64,000 bases of DNA. Source: Yinghuangia elevatio (GTDB taxonomy: Bacteria > Actinomycetota > Actinomycetes > Streptomycetales > Streptomycetaceae). A program made the translations under genes and the position numbers. Below the pieces are notes generated by a model. That model saw only the letters and a program-made list of their open reading frames with translations. It made no database searches and was not told where the DNA came from. Shown here piece by piece: positions 50,377 to 59,384 of the stretch. Every line of letters starts with the position of its first letter. Positions within the stretch are counted from its first letter, which is position 1. The stretch covers positions 1 through 64,000 of the forward strand of contig NZ_JBEZFP010000031.1 of the NCBI RefSeq assembly GCF_040649515.1, given 5' to 3'.

Positions 50377-50904
50377 GGGCAGGGACGCTAGCGGGTGGCG
50401 CGGACACGGGGCCGGAGCTGGCGGGGAGTGCGCGATACGCGCGCGCGGGGCAGTGGGCGCGGGGCAACAGGGGGGTGCGGGGCGCCGGGAGGGGCTCTGG
50501 CGATCACGAGTCGGGAAAATCGGCGGGGTGAGGCCCCCTACCCACCCGACGGGTGGGTGAAGGGGTGGGTTCCGGGAAGCAGGGTGGGCTCCGAGGAGCG
50601 AGGCGGGTGCCGGGAAGCGGGGTGGATCCCAGGGGATGGATCCCGGGGGATTGGATCCCAGGGGGTGGATCCCGGGGGGGTGGATCCCGGGGGATGGATC
50701 CCAGGGGGTGGATCCCGGGGGGTGGATCCCGGGGTGGATCCCGGGAGGCGGATCCCGGGAGGCGGGATGGATCCCAGGAGGCGGGATGGATCCCGGAAGG
50801 CGGGATGGATCCCGGGAAGCGGGATGGATCCCAGGGGGGCGTGAGTCCCGGGGAGCGGGTTCCGGTCGCCCTGCTCGTCGCGGCTGGTCGACCTTCACCT
50901 CGTG
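50377..50904. other. Intergenic region rich in repeats, 528 bases
   Basis: No protein-coding gene is supported here. The right two-thirds is the GGATCCC minisatellite (50624-50832). The left part has the promoter region of the 49660-50376 gene. Confidence 0.6.
50624..50832 (+). repeat. GGATCCC minisatellite, 14 copies
   Basis: GGATCCC occurs 14 times. The first ten are spaced 12-15 bases apart (mostly 14), separated by G-runs with T or A, as in GGATCCCGGGGGGTGG. The last four are spaced 19 bases with GGCGGGAT or GGAAGGCGGGAT between. The G-runs are all on the plus strand. It lies between the uncharacterised duplicated protein gene and the small protein at 50905. Confidence 0.85.
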
Positions 50905-51216
50905 CTACTTCTCGCTCGGCTCGTCACCCTGCTCGTCGAGATACTCCTGCCTGCCGTCCGGATACAGCCGGTAGTACCGCCCCTTCCCGTCGCCGTGGGT
51001 GGTCGGCAACCCCAGGGCGTGGTGCTCCTCGACGGCCTTGCGTACCGCTTCGGCCATCAACTCCTGCGCGCGCTCGCGCCCGATGCGGTCGATCAGCGAC
51101 ATCGGCACGTGGCGCTTCTCCGCCTGACCCCCGCCGGAGTCGGCGTCGGCCGCCCCGTCTTCGTCCGCCACGTCGCGCAAGGGTTCACTGCGTGGATCGT
51201 CCGCCTCGGTCGCCAT
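50905..51216 (-). CDS. Small conserved-looking protein of unknown function
   Basis: A 103-aa acidic protein. The N-terminal 35 residues are Asp/Glu/Ala-rich; the C-terminal 60 residues form a compact part: RHVPMSLIDRIGRERAQELM, AEAVRKAVEEHHALGLP, then GDGKGRYYRLYPDGRQEYLDE. I do not recognise the family. ATG 51216 is used, with no strong ribosome site. It follows the importer ATPase gene by 88 bases on the same strand and may be in its operon. Confidence 0.55.
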   Translation of the reverse strand: MATEADDPRSEPLRDVADEDGAADADSGGGQAEKRHVPMSLIDRIGRERAQELMAEAVRKAVEEHHALGLPTTHGDGKGRYYRLYPDGRQEYLDEQGDEPSEK

Positions 51217-51304
51217 ACGCCGCACGATACGCCCTACGGCCGCGCGTGCTCCAGGGTGTCCGACCGGCCCTCGGCCTCCCGGCGCCCCACGGCCAAACCC
51301 GTCC

Positions 51305-52114
51305 TCAGGCGGGCTGTTCCTCCACCACCGGCCCCGGTCCGAACCGCGCGAGCGGCTGCGCGTCGTAGCCGATCCGCACGACCCCGTCCGCATGCCGCGC
51401 CGCCTCCGCGTTGACTCCGAACACGTCCCGCATCACCCCGGGCGTCAACGTCTCCAACACTCCCCCGGCCGCCACCACCCGGCCCCGGTCCAGCACCACG
51501 AGACGGTCGCAGGTACGCGCCGCCAAATCCAAGTCGTGCAGCACCGCCAACGTCGTCAACCCGAGCTCCGCCACCACACCGAGCAGTTCGAACCTCGCCC
51601 GGATGTCCAGGTGGTTCGTCGGCTCGTCGAGCAGCAGTACGCGCGGCTCCTGGGCCAACGCCCGGGCCAACAACACCCGTTGGCGCTCACCGCCCGACAA
51701 CCCGGCGACCACACGATGCGCAAACGCGTCCGCGCCGGTCCTCCGCAACGCGTCCGCCACGATCTCCCGGTCCCGCTCCGTGTCGCGGTCGAACAACCCG
51801 TGGTGCGGCGTACGCCCCAACGCCACCAACTCGCCGCCCGTCACCCCGTCCGGCGCCGGGCTGTCCTGCAGCACCGCAGCCGTGCGCCGCGCCGCCTCCC
51901 GCGCCGACATCCCCCACACGTCGTCCCCGCCCACGACCACGACTCCGCCCGTCGGGCGCAGCGACCGGTACACCGTCCGCAGCAGCGTGGACTTGCCGCT
52001 TCCATTCGGACCCACCAGGCCGACGAACTCGCCCTCCCCGACCGACAGGTCGACGCCGCCGAGGACTTCCGTCGCACCGAGCCGAGCGCATACGCCCGAC
52101 AGGTCGAGCCTCAC
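51305..52114 (-). CDS. Iron-siderophore ABC importer, ATP-binding protein (second system)
   Basis: A 269-aa FepC-like ATPase: Walker A GPNGSGKST (about residues 35-43), Q-loop AVLQDSPAP, signature LSGGERQRVLLARALAQE, Walker B LLLDEPTNHLD, H-loop VLHDLDLAARTCD. The GTG at 52114 overlaps the permease stop (GTGTGA), so it is coupled. It is the third component of an importer encoded by 51305-54445, immediately downstream of the NRPS gene in the same direction. Confidence 0.88.
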   Translation of the reverse strand: MRLDLSGVCARLGATEVLGGVDLSVGEGEFVGLVGPNGSGKSTLLRTVYRSLRPTGGVVVVGGDDVWGMSAREAARRTAAVLQDSPAPDGVTGGELVALGRTPHHGLFDRDTERDREIVADALRRTGADAFAHRVVAGLSGGERQRVLLARALAQEPRVLLLDEPTNHLDIRARFELLGVVAELGLTTLAVLHDLDLAARTCDRLVVLDRGRVVAAGGVLETLTPGVMRDVFGVNAEAARHADGVVRIGYDAQPLARFGPGPVVEEQPA

Positions 52115-53352
52115 ACGCCTCGCCCCGCTCCCCCGTCGCGCCGCAGCAGCCACAACAGCACGGGCGCGCCCACCGCCGCCGTGAAGATCCCCAACGGAAT
52201 CTCGTTCGGCGAGTCGACGGTGCGCGACAGCAAATCGACCGCCACCAGGTACAACGCCCCCGTCAGTGCCGACAACGGCAACACCCGCCGATGGTCCGCG
52301 CCGAAGCCGAGCCGCACGATGTGCGGGACCAGTAGCCCCACGAAACCGACGCCGCCCGTGACCGCGATGATGGTCCCGGTCAGCAACGCACAAGCGGCCA
52401 ACAGCAGTACGCGCAACCGGTTCACGTCAATGCCGAGAGCCGTGGCCTGTTCCTCCCCGGTGACGAGCGCGTTCAGCCGCCGCCCGCACAGCAGCAGGAG
52501 CACCGTCAGCACGACCACCGCGACCGCGACGACTTCGAGCTGGTCCCATCGGGCACCCGCCACCGAGCCGAGCAACCAGAACATCACCCGCCGCAACTCG
52601 TTGGGACTGGCCTGGAGTTGCAGGTATCCGGTGGCCGCCTGGAACAGGTAGCCGATAGCCACCCCGGCCAGCACCAGCCGCAGCGGCGACAAGCGGCCGC
52701 CGCGCCTCCCCAACGCGAAGACCAGAACCGTGGCGACCCCGGCCCCCACGAACGCCGCCGCCGACACACCGAGTCCGCCGGTCGACGCGCTGCCGGCGGT
52801 CATCACCAGCACGGCACCGGTCGACGCGCCGGAACTGATCCCGAGCACGTACGGATCGGCCAGCGGGTTCGCGACCAGTGCCTGCAACACGACGCCCGCG
52901 ACAGCCAGTCCCGCGCCGGCGAGCGCCGCGAGCAGCACGCGCGGCATCCGGTACTCCCAGACGATCTGGTCCTGGACCGGGTCGAGCCCTTCGCGCGAAC
53001 CGCCCGTCAGGTGCCGTACGACGATGCGCCACGAGTCCCGGACCGGCACGTCCACCGACCCGATGCCCACCGCCAGGAGCATGACGGCCACCAGCACGAC
53101 CGAGAGCACGATGATGCAGGGGGCCAAGGGCATTTGGTGCAGCGGTGCGGGACGCGCGGCCTCACGGGCCGAGCCCTGGCGACGTGGCAGGTGTCGCCAT
53201 GGTCGCGTCTCGCGTCGTCCCCCAACGGGTCGCGCGTCGGCGCCCGCGGTGCCCTTGGTGCCGGTGCCGGTGCCGGTGTCGGCGCGCGTGCCCGTACTGC
53301 CGTTGTTGTTGGTGCCGTTGGTGTTGTTGCTGCTGCCGTGGACGACCTTCAT
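52111..53352 (-). CDS. Iron-siderophore ABC importer, permease (second system)
   Basis: A 413-aa FecCD-type permease. Hydrophobic segments follow a long N-terminal tail (Asn/Thr/Gly-rich, residues 1-75). Signature stretches: YRMPRVLLAALAGAGLAVAG, LQALVANPLADPYVLGISSG, FWLLGSVAGARWDQ, GEEQATALGIDVN and GGVGFVGLLVPHIVRLGFG. Only one permease gene is present in this system, so it may form a homodimer, as in BtuC. ATG 53352 lies one base after the binding-protein stop. Confidence 0.87.
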   Translation of the reverse strand: MKVVHGSSNNTNGTNNNGSTGTRADTGTGTGTKGTAGADARPVGGRRETRPWRHLPRRQGSAREAARPAPLHQMPLAPCIIVLSVVLVAVMLLAVGIGSVDVPVRDSWRIVVRHLTGGSREGLDPVQDQIVWEYRMPRVLLAALAGAGLAVAGVVLQALVANPLADPYVLGISSGASTGAVLVMTAGSASTGGLGVSAAAFVGAGVATVLVFALGRRGGRLSPLRLVLAGVAIGYLFQAATGYLQLQASPNELRRVMFWLLGSVAGARWDQLEVVAVAVVVLTVLLLLCGRRLNALVTGEEQATALGIDVNRLRVLLLAACALLTGTIIAVTGGVGFVGLLVPHIVRLGFGADHRRVLPLSALTGALYLVAVDLLSRTVDSPNEIPLGIFTAAVGAPVLLWLLRRDGGAGRGV

Positions 53353-53353
53353 C

Positions 53354-54445
53354 TCAGAACCGGTCAGGGTGGATGACCCGTGCCAGCTTGTCCACGGCCG
53401 TCGCGTTGTCGGGTCCCAGGTACACCGAGTCCGACAGCACCACGAAGCGGTTGCTCTTGGCCGCCTCCCACTGCGGGAACTGCGCGAACAGCTTGGCCGC
53501 GTCCCCGGCCGGGTCCGGGTTCATGAAGGCGACGATGATCACCGCGTCGACCTGTGCCGCCGCGACCTGCTCCTTGCTCAGGTTGGCGAACATGCCCTTG
53601 GTGCTGCCCTCGAACGCGTTCACGCCGCCGGCCTTGCCGATGATGTCGTTCCAGATCCCGTTGGCGCCGATCGAGCTGAACTCGGCGGCTCCCATCGTCA
53701 TGCCCGGGATGATCAGCATCACCTTCGGTTTCGACGTCGTGCCCGCGACCTTGCCCGCCGCGTCGGCGACTTGCTTCTGCGACGTGGCGATCAGCGACTC
53801 CGCTTTGTCGCTGACCCCGAAGATGCGCCCCAGGTCGCGCAACACGGCGTAGCTGTCCTCGATCGTCTGGCTGCCCGCCACTTCGCCGGCACCGCCGCAT
53901 GTCGCCCGCGGGACATAGGTGTTGGCGCCCACTCCGGCCAGGTCCTCACGCGTCGCGAAGCCGCTGTCGGCGGCGAAGCCACCGCCGTACGTCGACATCA
54001 CGAAGTCCGGCCGCAACCCGAGCATCGCCTCGCGTGGGATGTCCATGGCGTCGTTGAGCTTGATCCCGCCGGTGGGCAGCGCGGCAATGGCCTCGGCGCG
54101 GCCGGGCTCGTCGGAGGCCCCGTACGACTGCGCGTTGGCGACGATGCGATCACCGAGCCCCAGCGCGACAAGCGCGGAGACCTCGGCCACCGAGCCGCCG
54201 TTCATGACCACGACCCGGGAAGGAGCCTTGTCGAAGGTGTACTTCTTGCCGCAGTTCTCGATCGTCACCGGGTACGCGGCCCCGTTGTTCGGTACGCCGC
54301 CACTCGCCGGGCTCCCCGGGCTGCCCGGACTCACCGCGGACGAAGAGGACGTCGACCCCGCGTCGTCGTCATCACCGCAGGCCGCCGCGCCGAGCAACGC
54401 CGAAATGACCAGTACGGCCGCACACAACCGCGTCCGGAGCTTCAC
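53354..54445 (-). CDS. Iron-siderophore ABC importer, substrate-binding lipoprotein (second system)
   Basis: A 363-aa FepB/FecB-like lipoprotein. The signal and lipobox (MKLRTRLCAAVLVISALLGA, LGAAAC) put the lipid Cys near residue 23; a Ser/Gly/Pro linker follows. The binding domain has YTFDKAPSRVVVMNGGSVAE, ALGLGDRIVANAQSY and VMLIIPGMTMGAAEFSSIGA. GTG 54445 follows AGGAGGAGGAAC, a strong ribosome site. It lies 77 bases downstream of the NRPS gene in the same direction and is probably co-transcribed, which suggests it takes up the NRPS product in its iron form. Confidence 0.85.
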   Translation of the reverse strand: MKLRTRLCAAVLVISALLGAAACGDDDDAGSTSSSSAVSPGSPGSPASGGVPNNGAAYPVTIENCGKKYTFDKAPSRVVVMNGGSVAEVSALVALGLGDRIVANAQSYGASDEPGRAEAIAALPTGGIKLNDAMDIPREAMLGLRPDFVMSTYGGGFAADSGFATREDLAGVGANTYVPRATCGGAGEVAGSQTIEDSYAVLRDLGRIFGVSDKAESLIATSQKQVADAAGKVAGTTSKPKVMLIIPGMTMGAAEFSSIGANGIWNDIIGKAGGVNAFEGSTKGMFANLSKEQVAAAQVDAVIIVAFMNPDPAGDAAKLFAQFPQWEAAKSNRFVVLSDSVYLGPDNATAVDKLARVIHPDRF

Positions 54446-54522
54446 GGGGATTGTTCCTCCTCCTACCCGCCGCACCCCGGGGCGCCGAGGTGGGGCCGAC
54501 ACGCTTCCTGCGCGTGCCGTGC

Positions 54523-57500
54523 TCAGTGGTAGTCGGACGCGGCACGGTCGGAGTTCCCGGCCTGCGCGGACGGGTGTGCGGCCGCGGCGGCCAGGGCGCC
54601 CGGGGCGGGAAGTCGGCCTCGGCGGACGCAGTGGTCGAGGTAGCGGTGCATCAGGGCGGCGTCGACGGGGCGCACCGATGATCCGGCCCCGCCGAGGGCA
54701 CGAAACTGGGACGCGGCACGGATCGCCCTCGCGGTTGCCGCAACCGCTCGCGCCCCGGGCGCGGACCCGTCGAACAACGCCAGTGTCGCCGCCGATTCGT
54801 CGTCCGTTCGCAGCGCCGGGTCGGCCGCCCAGGTCGTGGCCGGAACGACGGCGAAGCGGTAGCCGTATGCCCGCAGCCACTCGTGCACCGTCGCCAACGC
54901 CACCGTCCCCTGTGGCGCGTGGTTCAGGACGAGCCCGGGCTCGGGAGACCGGGTGACGAGGCGGGCCAGATCGCTGGCGAGTTCGTCGGCGGGCGTCCAG
55001 ACCTCCGCGTCGTGGAGCTGCGGCAGCCGCCCATGGGGCAGCCCGGCGAAGAGGATGCGCCACAGGATGTCGCGTTCGTTGACGATGCCGGTGCTCCGCG
55101 CCCCGGTGACGCGGCCGAGTCGGTGCACGGCGGCCGGAACTCCCCGAGCCACGGCCTGTTCGACCAGCTGTTCGGCGATCCATTTGCTGTGCGCGTACCC
55201 GCCACCCTCCTCGCCGACTTCAATGAACTCGTCGGCTGTATACGGGGGTTCAGGCCGCGCCGCGGAAAGTGTCGACAGGTGGTGTACGGAAGCCCCTGCC
55301 TCGGCGGCGAGTTCGAGGACCGCCGCAGTCGCGTCGATGTTGACCGCGCGAAGCGAACGGGTGCCGCGCAACAGGCTGACTTCTGCCGCCGCGTGGACGA
55401 TCGTGTCGACACGGGTGGCGCGGTTGTCGACGAGCGCTCGACGGTCGGCCGCCGCCAGTCCGAGATCGGGTCGGCCCAGGTCGGTTCGGACGAACGCGAC
55501 GCGGTGGGCCGGTGGATCGGCGGGAAGACCCCACGAGGTGAGGGCTCTGTGCAGCCGATTCGACGGCGCGTCGCCGCGTACCAGGCACGTGAGGTGCACG
55601 TCCTCGAAGTTCGCCAGGAGTTCGGCGCAGAGGTGGGCTCCGACGAATCCGGTGGCGCCGGTGAGCAGGATGCGACGGGCGGACGTGCCGGGCCGCGGTA
55701 CGCGACGAGCCGGTCGTACATGCCCGGGCAGCACCGCCCCTTGGCGGTCTGAGCCCGCGCCCCGGTCCGAGCCGGGATCCGAGCCGCGGTCCGAGCCCGA
55801 GGACCGGCCTGAAGCAGAAGCCAGGTCCGACGGCGAGTCCGAGGCCGTCACCGAGCCGAGGTAGGCCGCGAGTTCACGCAGCGTCGGCCGCGCGAAGACC
55901 GCCGCCACCGCTATCTCGGTGCCGGTCGCGACCGACAGGCGGTTCGCTACCTGGATCGTCTGGAGAGACTGCCCGCCGAGCGCGAAGAAGTCCTCGTCGG
56001 GTGCAGGTGCGTCGACGCCGAGTATGTCGGCCCACACAGTCGTGACGAGAGCCTGCAACCCCTCTTCGGTATGCGACGCCGACGGCGCGGGCAAGGGTGA
56101 CGGCGACCGCGACCGCATTGCGGCCGGCAGCAGCTCGCGGAGGGCCGCTTTGTCGGTCTTTCCGGCACGCGTCAACGGCAACTCGTCGACGAAGTGGAAC
56201 GTGCTCGGCACCACCGCACTCGGCAACTCCCGCAGCAGACGGGCACGCAGCGCGTCGACCCCGGGGAGCGCGGTCGACGGCTCCGCCACCACGAATGCGA
56301 CAACCGACCGCAGTCCCGGCGCGTGTTCGTGCCCGACGACGGCGGCGTGGCGCACGCCCGGCAGCGCCACCAAGGCCGCCTCCACCTCGGCGGGGTGCAC
56401 CCGGTGTCCGCTGATCTTGAGTTCGTCGTCGGCGCGGCCGACGAAGCACAGCAGCCCGTCGCGACGCGCGCGCACCAAGTCCCCTGTCCGATACGCACGC
56501 GGCGAGCCGGACACCGCACCGACAGGGCCGAAGCGCGCCGCGGTCTCCTCGGGACGACCGTGGTAGCCGTCGGCGAGTTGGTCGCCGATGACATACAACT
56601 CACCCGTCTCGCCCGGTGCCACCTCCGACCCGTCACCGCGCAGCACAACTGTGTGCATGCCGGGTAACGGAGCACCGATCGGCACATCCCCGCTTCCGTC
56701 GTACACCGCCGTCGGGCCGGCGAGTTCGGCGGTCAGCGCGACGACGCAGGCCTCGGTGGGACCGTACGTGTTCACCAGTCGCACCCGATCCGCCCCCGCG
56801 GCGCGGCGCCACGAGCGCACGTGCTCCGGCAGCGCCGGCTCTCCGCCGATCACCACCGTTCGCAACGCACTCGGCAGCGGCACGGCATTCGCGGCCGAAC
56901 CACCCAGTGCGTAGGCGACTTCGTGCCAGTAGGCGGTCGGCAGGCCGAGCCAGGTGATCCGTTGCTCGGCGCAGGTACGCAGCAGCGCGGCCACCGACTC
57001 GGTCGCCCCCGACCCCCGGGGCACCAAGGTCGCTCCGGCGCCCAGCGCGAGGAAGACCTCCTCTACGGCGGCATCGAAGTGCAGGGGCGCGAAGTGCAGT
57101 AGACGCTCGCCTGAGCCTGAGCCGGAACCCGAGCCCGAACCGGAACCCGAGCCCGAGCCGGAACCGGAACCCGAGCCCGGACCGGAGCCCGAGTCGAAGT
57201 CCGAGCCGAAGTCCGAGCCGAAGTCCGAGCCGGAACCGGGCCCGTACCGCTCGCCCGCCGCCGCGACGAAAGACGCGAGGGCCGCGCGCGACACGACAAC
57301 GCCCTTCGGGCGCCCGGTGGAACCGGACGTGTGGATGATGTACGCCGCCGCGTCCGGCCGCACAGGACGCACCGCGCTGCCACGCACCGGCGTTGCGCCG
57401 GAAGCAAGTTCGGCGTACACCTCCGGGGTGACCACCAGCGCCGGACGCACGTCGTCCACGACGAACCTGTTGCGCTCCGGCGGACCTTCCGGGTCGAGCG

Positions 57501-59109
57501 GCATGTACGCGGCGCCTACGGCAAGGACAGCGAGCAGCGCGATCACCGCCTCGGACCCGTGTGGCAGGGAGAGTGCCACGACGTCCTCCGGCCCTACGCC
57601 GAGATCGGCGAGTCGCGCCGCGAACGCCTCCACCTTGGCCGTCAGTTCCCCGTACGTCAGCCGTACGGAGGCCGAGTCGACCGCCGGCGCATCGGGCCGT
57701 TCGCGGGCCCATCTGCGCAGCAGGTCAAGCACATCCGGCGCGGGAGGCCGCGGGCGTCCGGGCATCGGACCGGATCCGGTGCGGGCGGCGGAGCCGGTCA
57801 CGACGCTGGTCCTCGCACCGCTCTCACCCGCCAGCACGGCCAGGAACTCCTGGGCGTACTCCGCCAGATCATCCGCCGTGCAGCACGAAGGGTTGGCGTC
57901 GAACGCGACGTGGATGCCGCCGCCGGCCTCGCCGCGGTCGTAGACGTTCACCGACAGGTCGGCGACCGGTCCGGCGGACACGTTCCCCGCGGTGCCGCGC
58001 GCCGCACCGAACATCGGCCCTTCGCCGTACGGCATGACGTTCACCACCGCCGCGAACAACCGCCGGTCGCCGCCGACGAGCCCGAGGTCCCGCGCGATGT
58101 CCTCGTATCGGTAGCGCTGGTGTCGGCGTACCGTGCGTAGTTCGCGCGCGACGGCCGCCGTCGCGTCCGCGATCGAGTCTCCCGCGCCGGCCCGAATCCG
58201 CAGCGGCAGCACGTTGAGGACCATGGCGGGCACCCGGAGCGCCGCGCTGCCGACCCGGTTCATCATCGGAAACCCGACCAGGGTCTCGGGCACGCCGGCG
58301 CGGCGGCAAAGGACCATGCCCGCGCCCGCGGCCAAGGCCACCGGCCAGGTCGCCCGCGCGGCACGGGCCACTACGCGGACCCGTTCGGCGGTCGCGTGCG
58401 GCAGCGCCGCCTCAAGGCGCAGCGTACGCACGGACGGGTGGGCCGCAACCCGTCCGAGAGCGATCGCGGGCGGCCGGTCGGCAAGGTGCTCGTTCCAGAA
58501 GTCCCGGGACTCCCGGCGCCGGGAGGAGTCCAGGTAGGTGGCCTCCTCTTCCAGCACGGAGGTCAGACGTCCGAAGGGCGACGGGTCAGGCTCGGTGCCT
58601 GCGGCCAGGGCGGTGTACAGCGCCGCGACCCGGCGCATGACGATCGCCACGCCGTAGCCGTCCAGGAGCACGTGGTGCATGCGGTGGTACCAGAGGTGCA
58701 TGGCCGTGCCGGTGCGCAACACCGCGTGGACGAACAGCGGTTCGGCTCCGAACGGGTCGACGGCGGTCGCGGCGTCGTCCGCCATCCAGGCTCTGGCGGC
58801 GGCCTCCGGGTCGGGTTCGGCACGCAGGTCGACGAAGCGCGGCGCCCAGCGTACGGCGGCCCCCGGGATCTGGCCCGGCCCGGTCGGGCCGACCGAACCT
58901 GCGGGGCCGGCGACAATGCGCATGCCGAGGGCGTCCGCCTCACCGACCGCACGGCGCAGCGCGGACTCGAAGTATCCGTACCGGAGTTCACCGTCGATGC
59001 GGACATACTCGGCGATGTTGTAGGCACCCGGGTTCGGCGCGATGAGATGCCCGGTCAGTACGCCGCGCTGGGCGGCGGTCAAGGGCAGCACGAGTCCGTC
59101 GCTCTCCAA
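54523..59109 (-). CDS. Single-module NRPS: C-A-PCP-reductase, MxcG-like
   Basis: A 1528-aa synthetase. Condensation (about 1-440) has HHVLLDG at about 145 and EntF-like LPLTAAQRG. Adenylation (about 455-985) has A3 HTSGSTGRPKG, A4 FDAAVEEVF, A5 NTYGPTE, A8 GRADDELKISGHRVHPAEVE, A10 LTRAGKTDKAAL. The carrier has FFALGGQSLQTIQ (Ser about 1044). The C-terminal thioester reductase (about 1140-1528) has LLTGATGFVGAHL and YAHSKWIAEQ (Tyr/Lys about 1304), so release is reductive, to an aldehyde or alcohol, not by a thioesterase. My specificity code is DAEGVGTVVK, near the lysine code, as for myxochelin. TTG 59109 or GTG 59091 (GGAGAG upstream) is the start. It heads an operon with the second importer. 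Confidence 0.88.
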   Translation of the reverse strand: MESDGLVLPLTAAQRGVLTGHLIAPNPGAYNIAEYVRIDGELRYGYFESALRRAVGEADALGMRIVAGPAGSVGPTGPGQIPGAAVRWAPRFVDLRAEPDPEAAARAWMADDAATAVDPFGAEPLFVHAVLRTGTAMHLWYHRMHHVLLDGYGVAIVMRRVAALYTALAAGTEPDPSPFGRLTSVLEEEATYLDSSRRRESRDFWNEHLADRPPAIALGRVAAHPSVRTLRLEAALPHATAERVRVVARAARATWPVALAAGAGMVLCRRAGVPETLVGFPMMNRVGSAALRVPAMVLNVLPLRIRAGAGDSIADATAAVARELRTVRRHQRYRYEDIARDLGLVGGDRRLFAAVVNVMPYGEGPMFGAARGTAGNVSAGPVADLSVNVYDRGEAGGGIHVAFDANPSCCTADDLAEYAQEFLAVLAGESGARTSVVTGSAARTGSGPMPGRPRPPAPDVLDLLRRWARERPDAPAVDSASVRLTYGELTAKVEAFAARLADLGVGPEDVVALSLPHGSEAVIALLAVLAVGAAYMPLDPEGPPERNRFVVDDVRPALVVTPEVYAELASGATPVRGSAVRPVRPDAAAYIIHTSGSTGRPKGVVVSRAALASFVAAAGERYGPGSGSDFGSDFGSDFDSGSGPGSGSGSGSGSGSGSGSGSGSGSGERLLHFAPLHFDAAVEEVFLALGAGATLVPRGSGATESVAALLRTCAEQRITWLGLPTAYWHEVAYALGGSAANAVPLPSALRTVVIGGEPALPEHVRSWRRAAGADRVRLVNTYGPTEACVVALTAELAGPTAVYDGSGDVPIGAPLPGMHTVVLRGDGSEVAPGETGELYVIGDQLADGYHGRPEETAARFGPVGAVSGSPRAYRTGDLVRARRDGLLCFVGRADDELKISGHRVHPAEVEAALVALPGVRHAAVVGHEHAPGLRSVVAFVVAEPSTALPGVDALRARLLRELPSAVVPSTFHFVDELPLTRAGKTDKAALRELLPAAMRSRSPSPLPAPSASHTEEGLQALVTTVWADILGVDAPAPDEDFFALGGQSLQTIQVANRLSVATGTEIAVAAVFARPTLRELAAYLGSVTASDSPSDLASASGRSSGSDRGSDPGSDRGAGSDRQGAVLPGHVRPARRVPRPGTSARRILLTGATGFVGAHLCAELLANFEDVHLTCLVRGDAPSNRLHRALTSWGLPADPPAHRVAFVRTDLGRPDLGLAAADRRALVDNRATRVDTIVHAAAEVSLLRGTRSLRAVNIDATAAVLELAAEAGASVHHLSTLSAARPEPPYTADEFIEVGEEGGGYAHSKWIAEQLVEQAVARGVPAAVHRLGRVTGARSTGIVNERDILWRILFAGLPHGRLPQLHDAEVWTPADELASDLARLVTRSPEPGLVLNHAPQGTVALATVHEWLRAYGYRFAVVPATTWAADPALRTDDESAATLALFDGSAPGARAVAATARAIRAASQFRALGGAGSSVRPVDAALMHRYLDHCVRRGRLPAPGALAAAAAHPSAQAGNSDRAASDYH
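57111..57240 (-). repeat. In-frame Gly-Ser/Gly-Ser-Asp-Phe repeat array inside the NRPS gene
   Basis: On the minus strand this encodes GSDFGSDFGSDFDSG and then about 30 residues of GS/PGS repeats, between A3 and A4 of the adenylation domain. The DNA is built of GAAGTCCGAGCC-type 12-base units (plus strand) and GAACCCGAGCC units. It is length-variable in appearance and has no counterpart in usual A domains. Confidence 0.85.
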
Positions 59110-59384
59110 TCACCGTCCACGCCCCACGAATTGCCGCTCGGACGATTGCCGATCGGACAGCAGGGAACCTCGCGGGCTCGGTCGCTCCTCTGGCCGCGGT
59201 CGCGCGGGAACCGTTCGCGCAGCTCACAGCGCAGGGTCTGCCCGCTCGGCCCGTCGGGGCAAGGCTTCGGCGAACTCGTGACGGCACGGCAACCTGAACG
59301 ATGCGAATCCGCCGCCATGCGGAGACCGGTCCGCCCCGGCGCCCGAACTCGCCCGGACTACCGGTCCTCGCGCGTACGCCGGAC

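Noticed and set aside
50624..50832. CRISPR array
   Set aside because: Repeats of 7 bases with 5-12-base spacers that are themselves repetitive do not fit any CRISPR; no cas genes are near.
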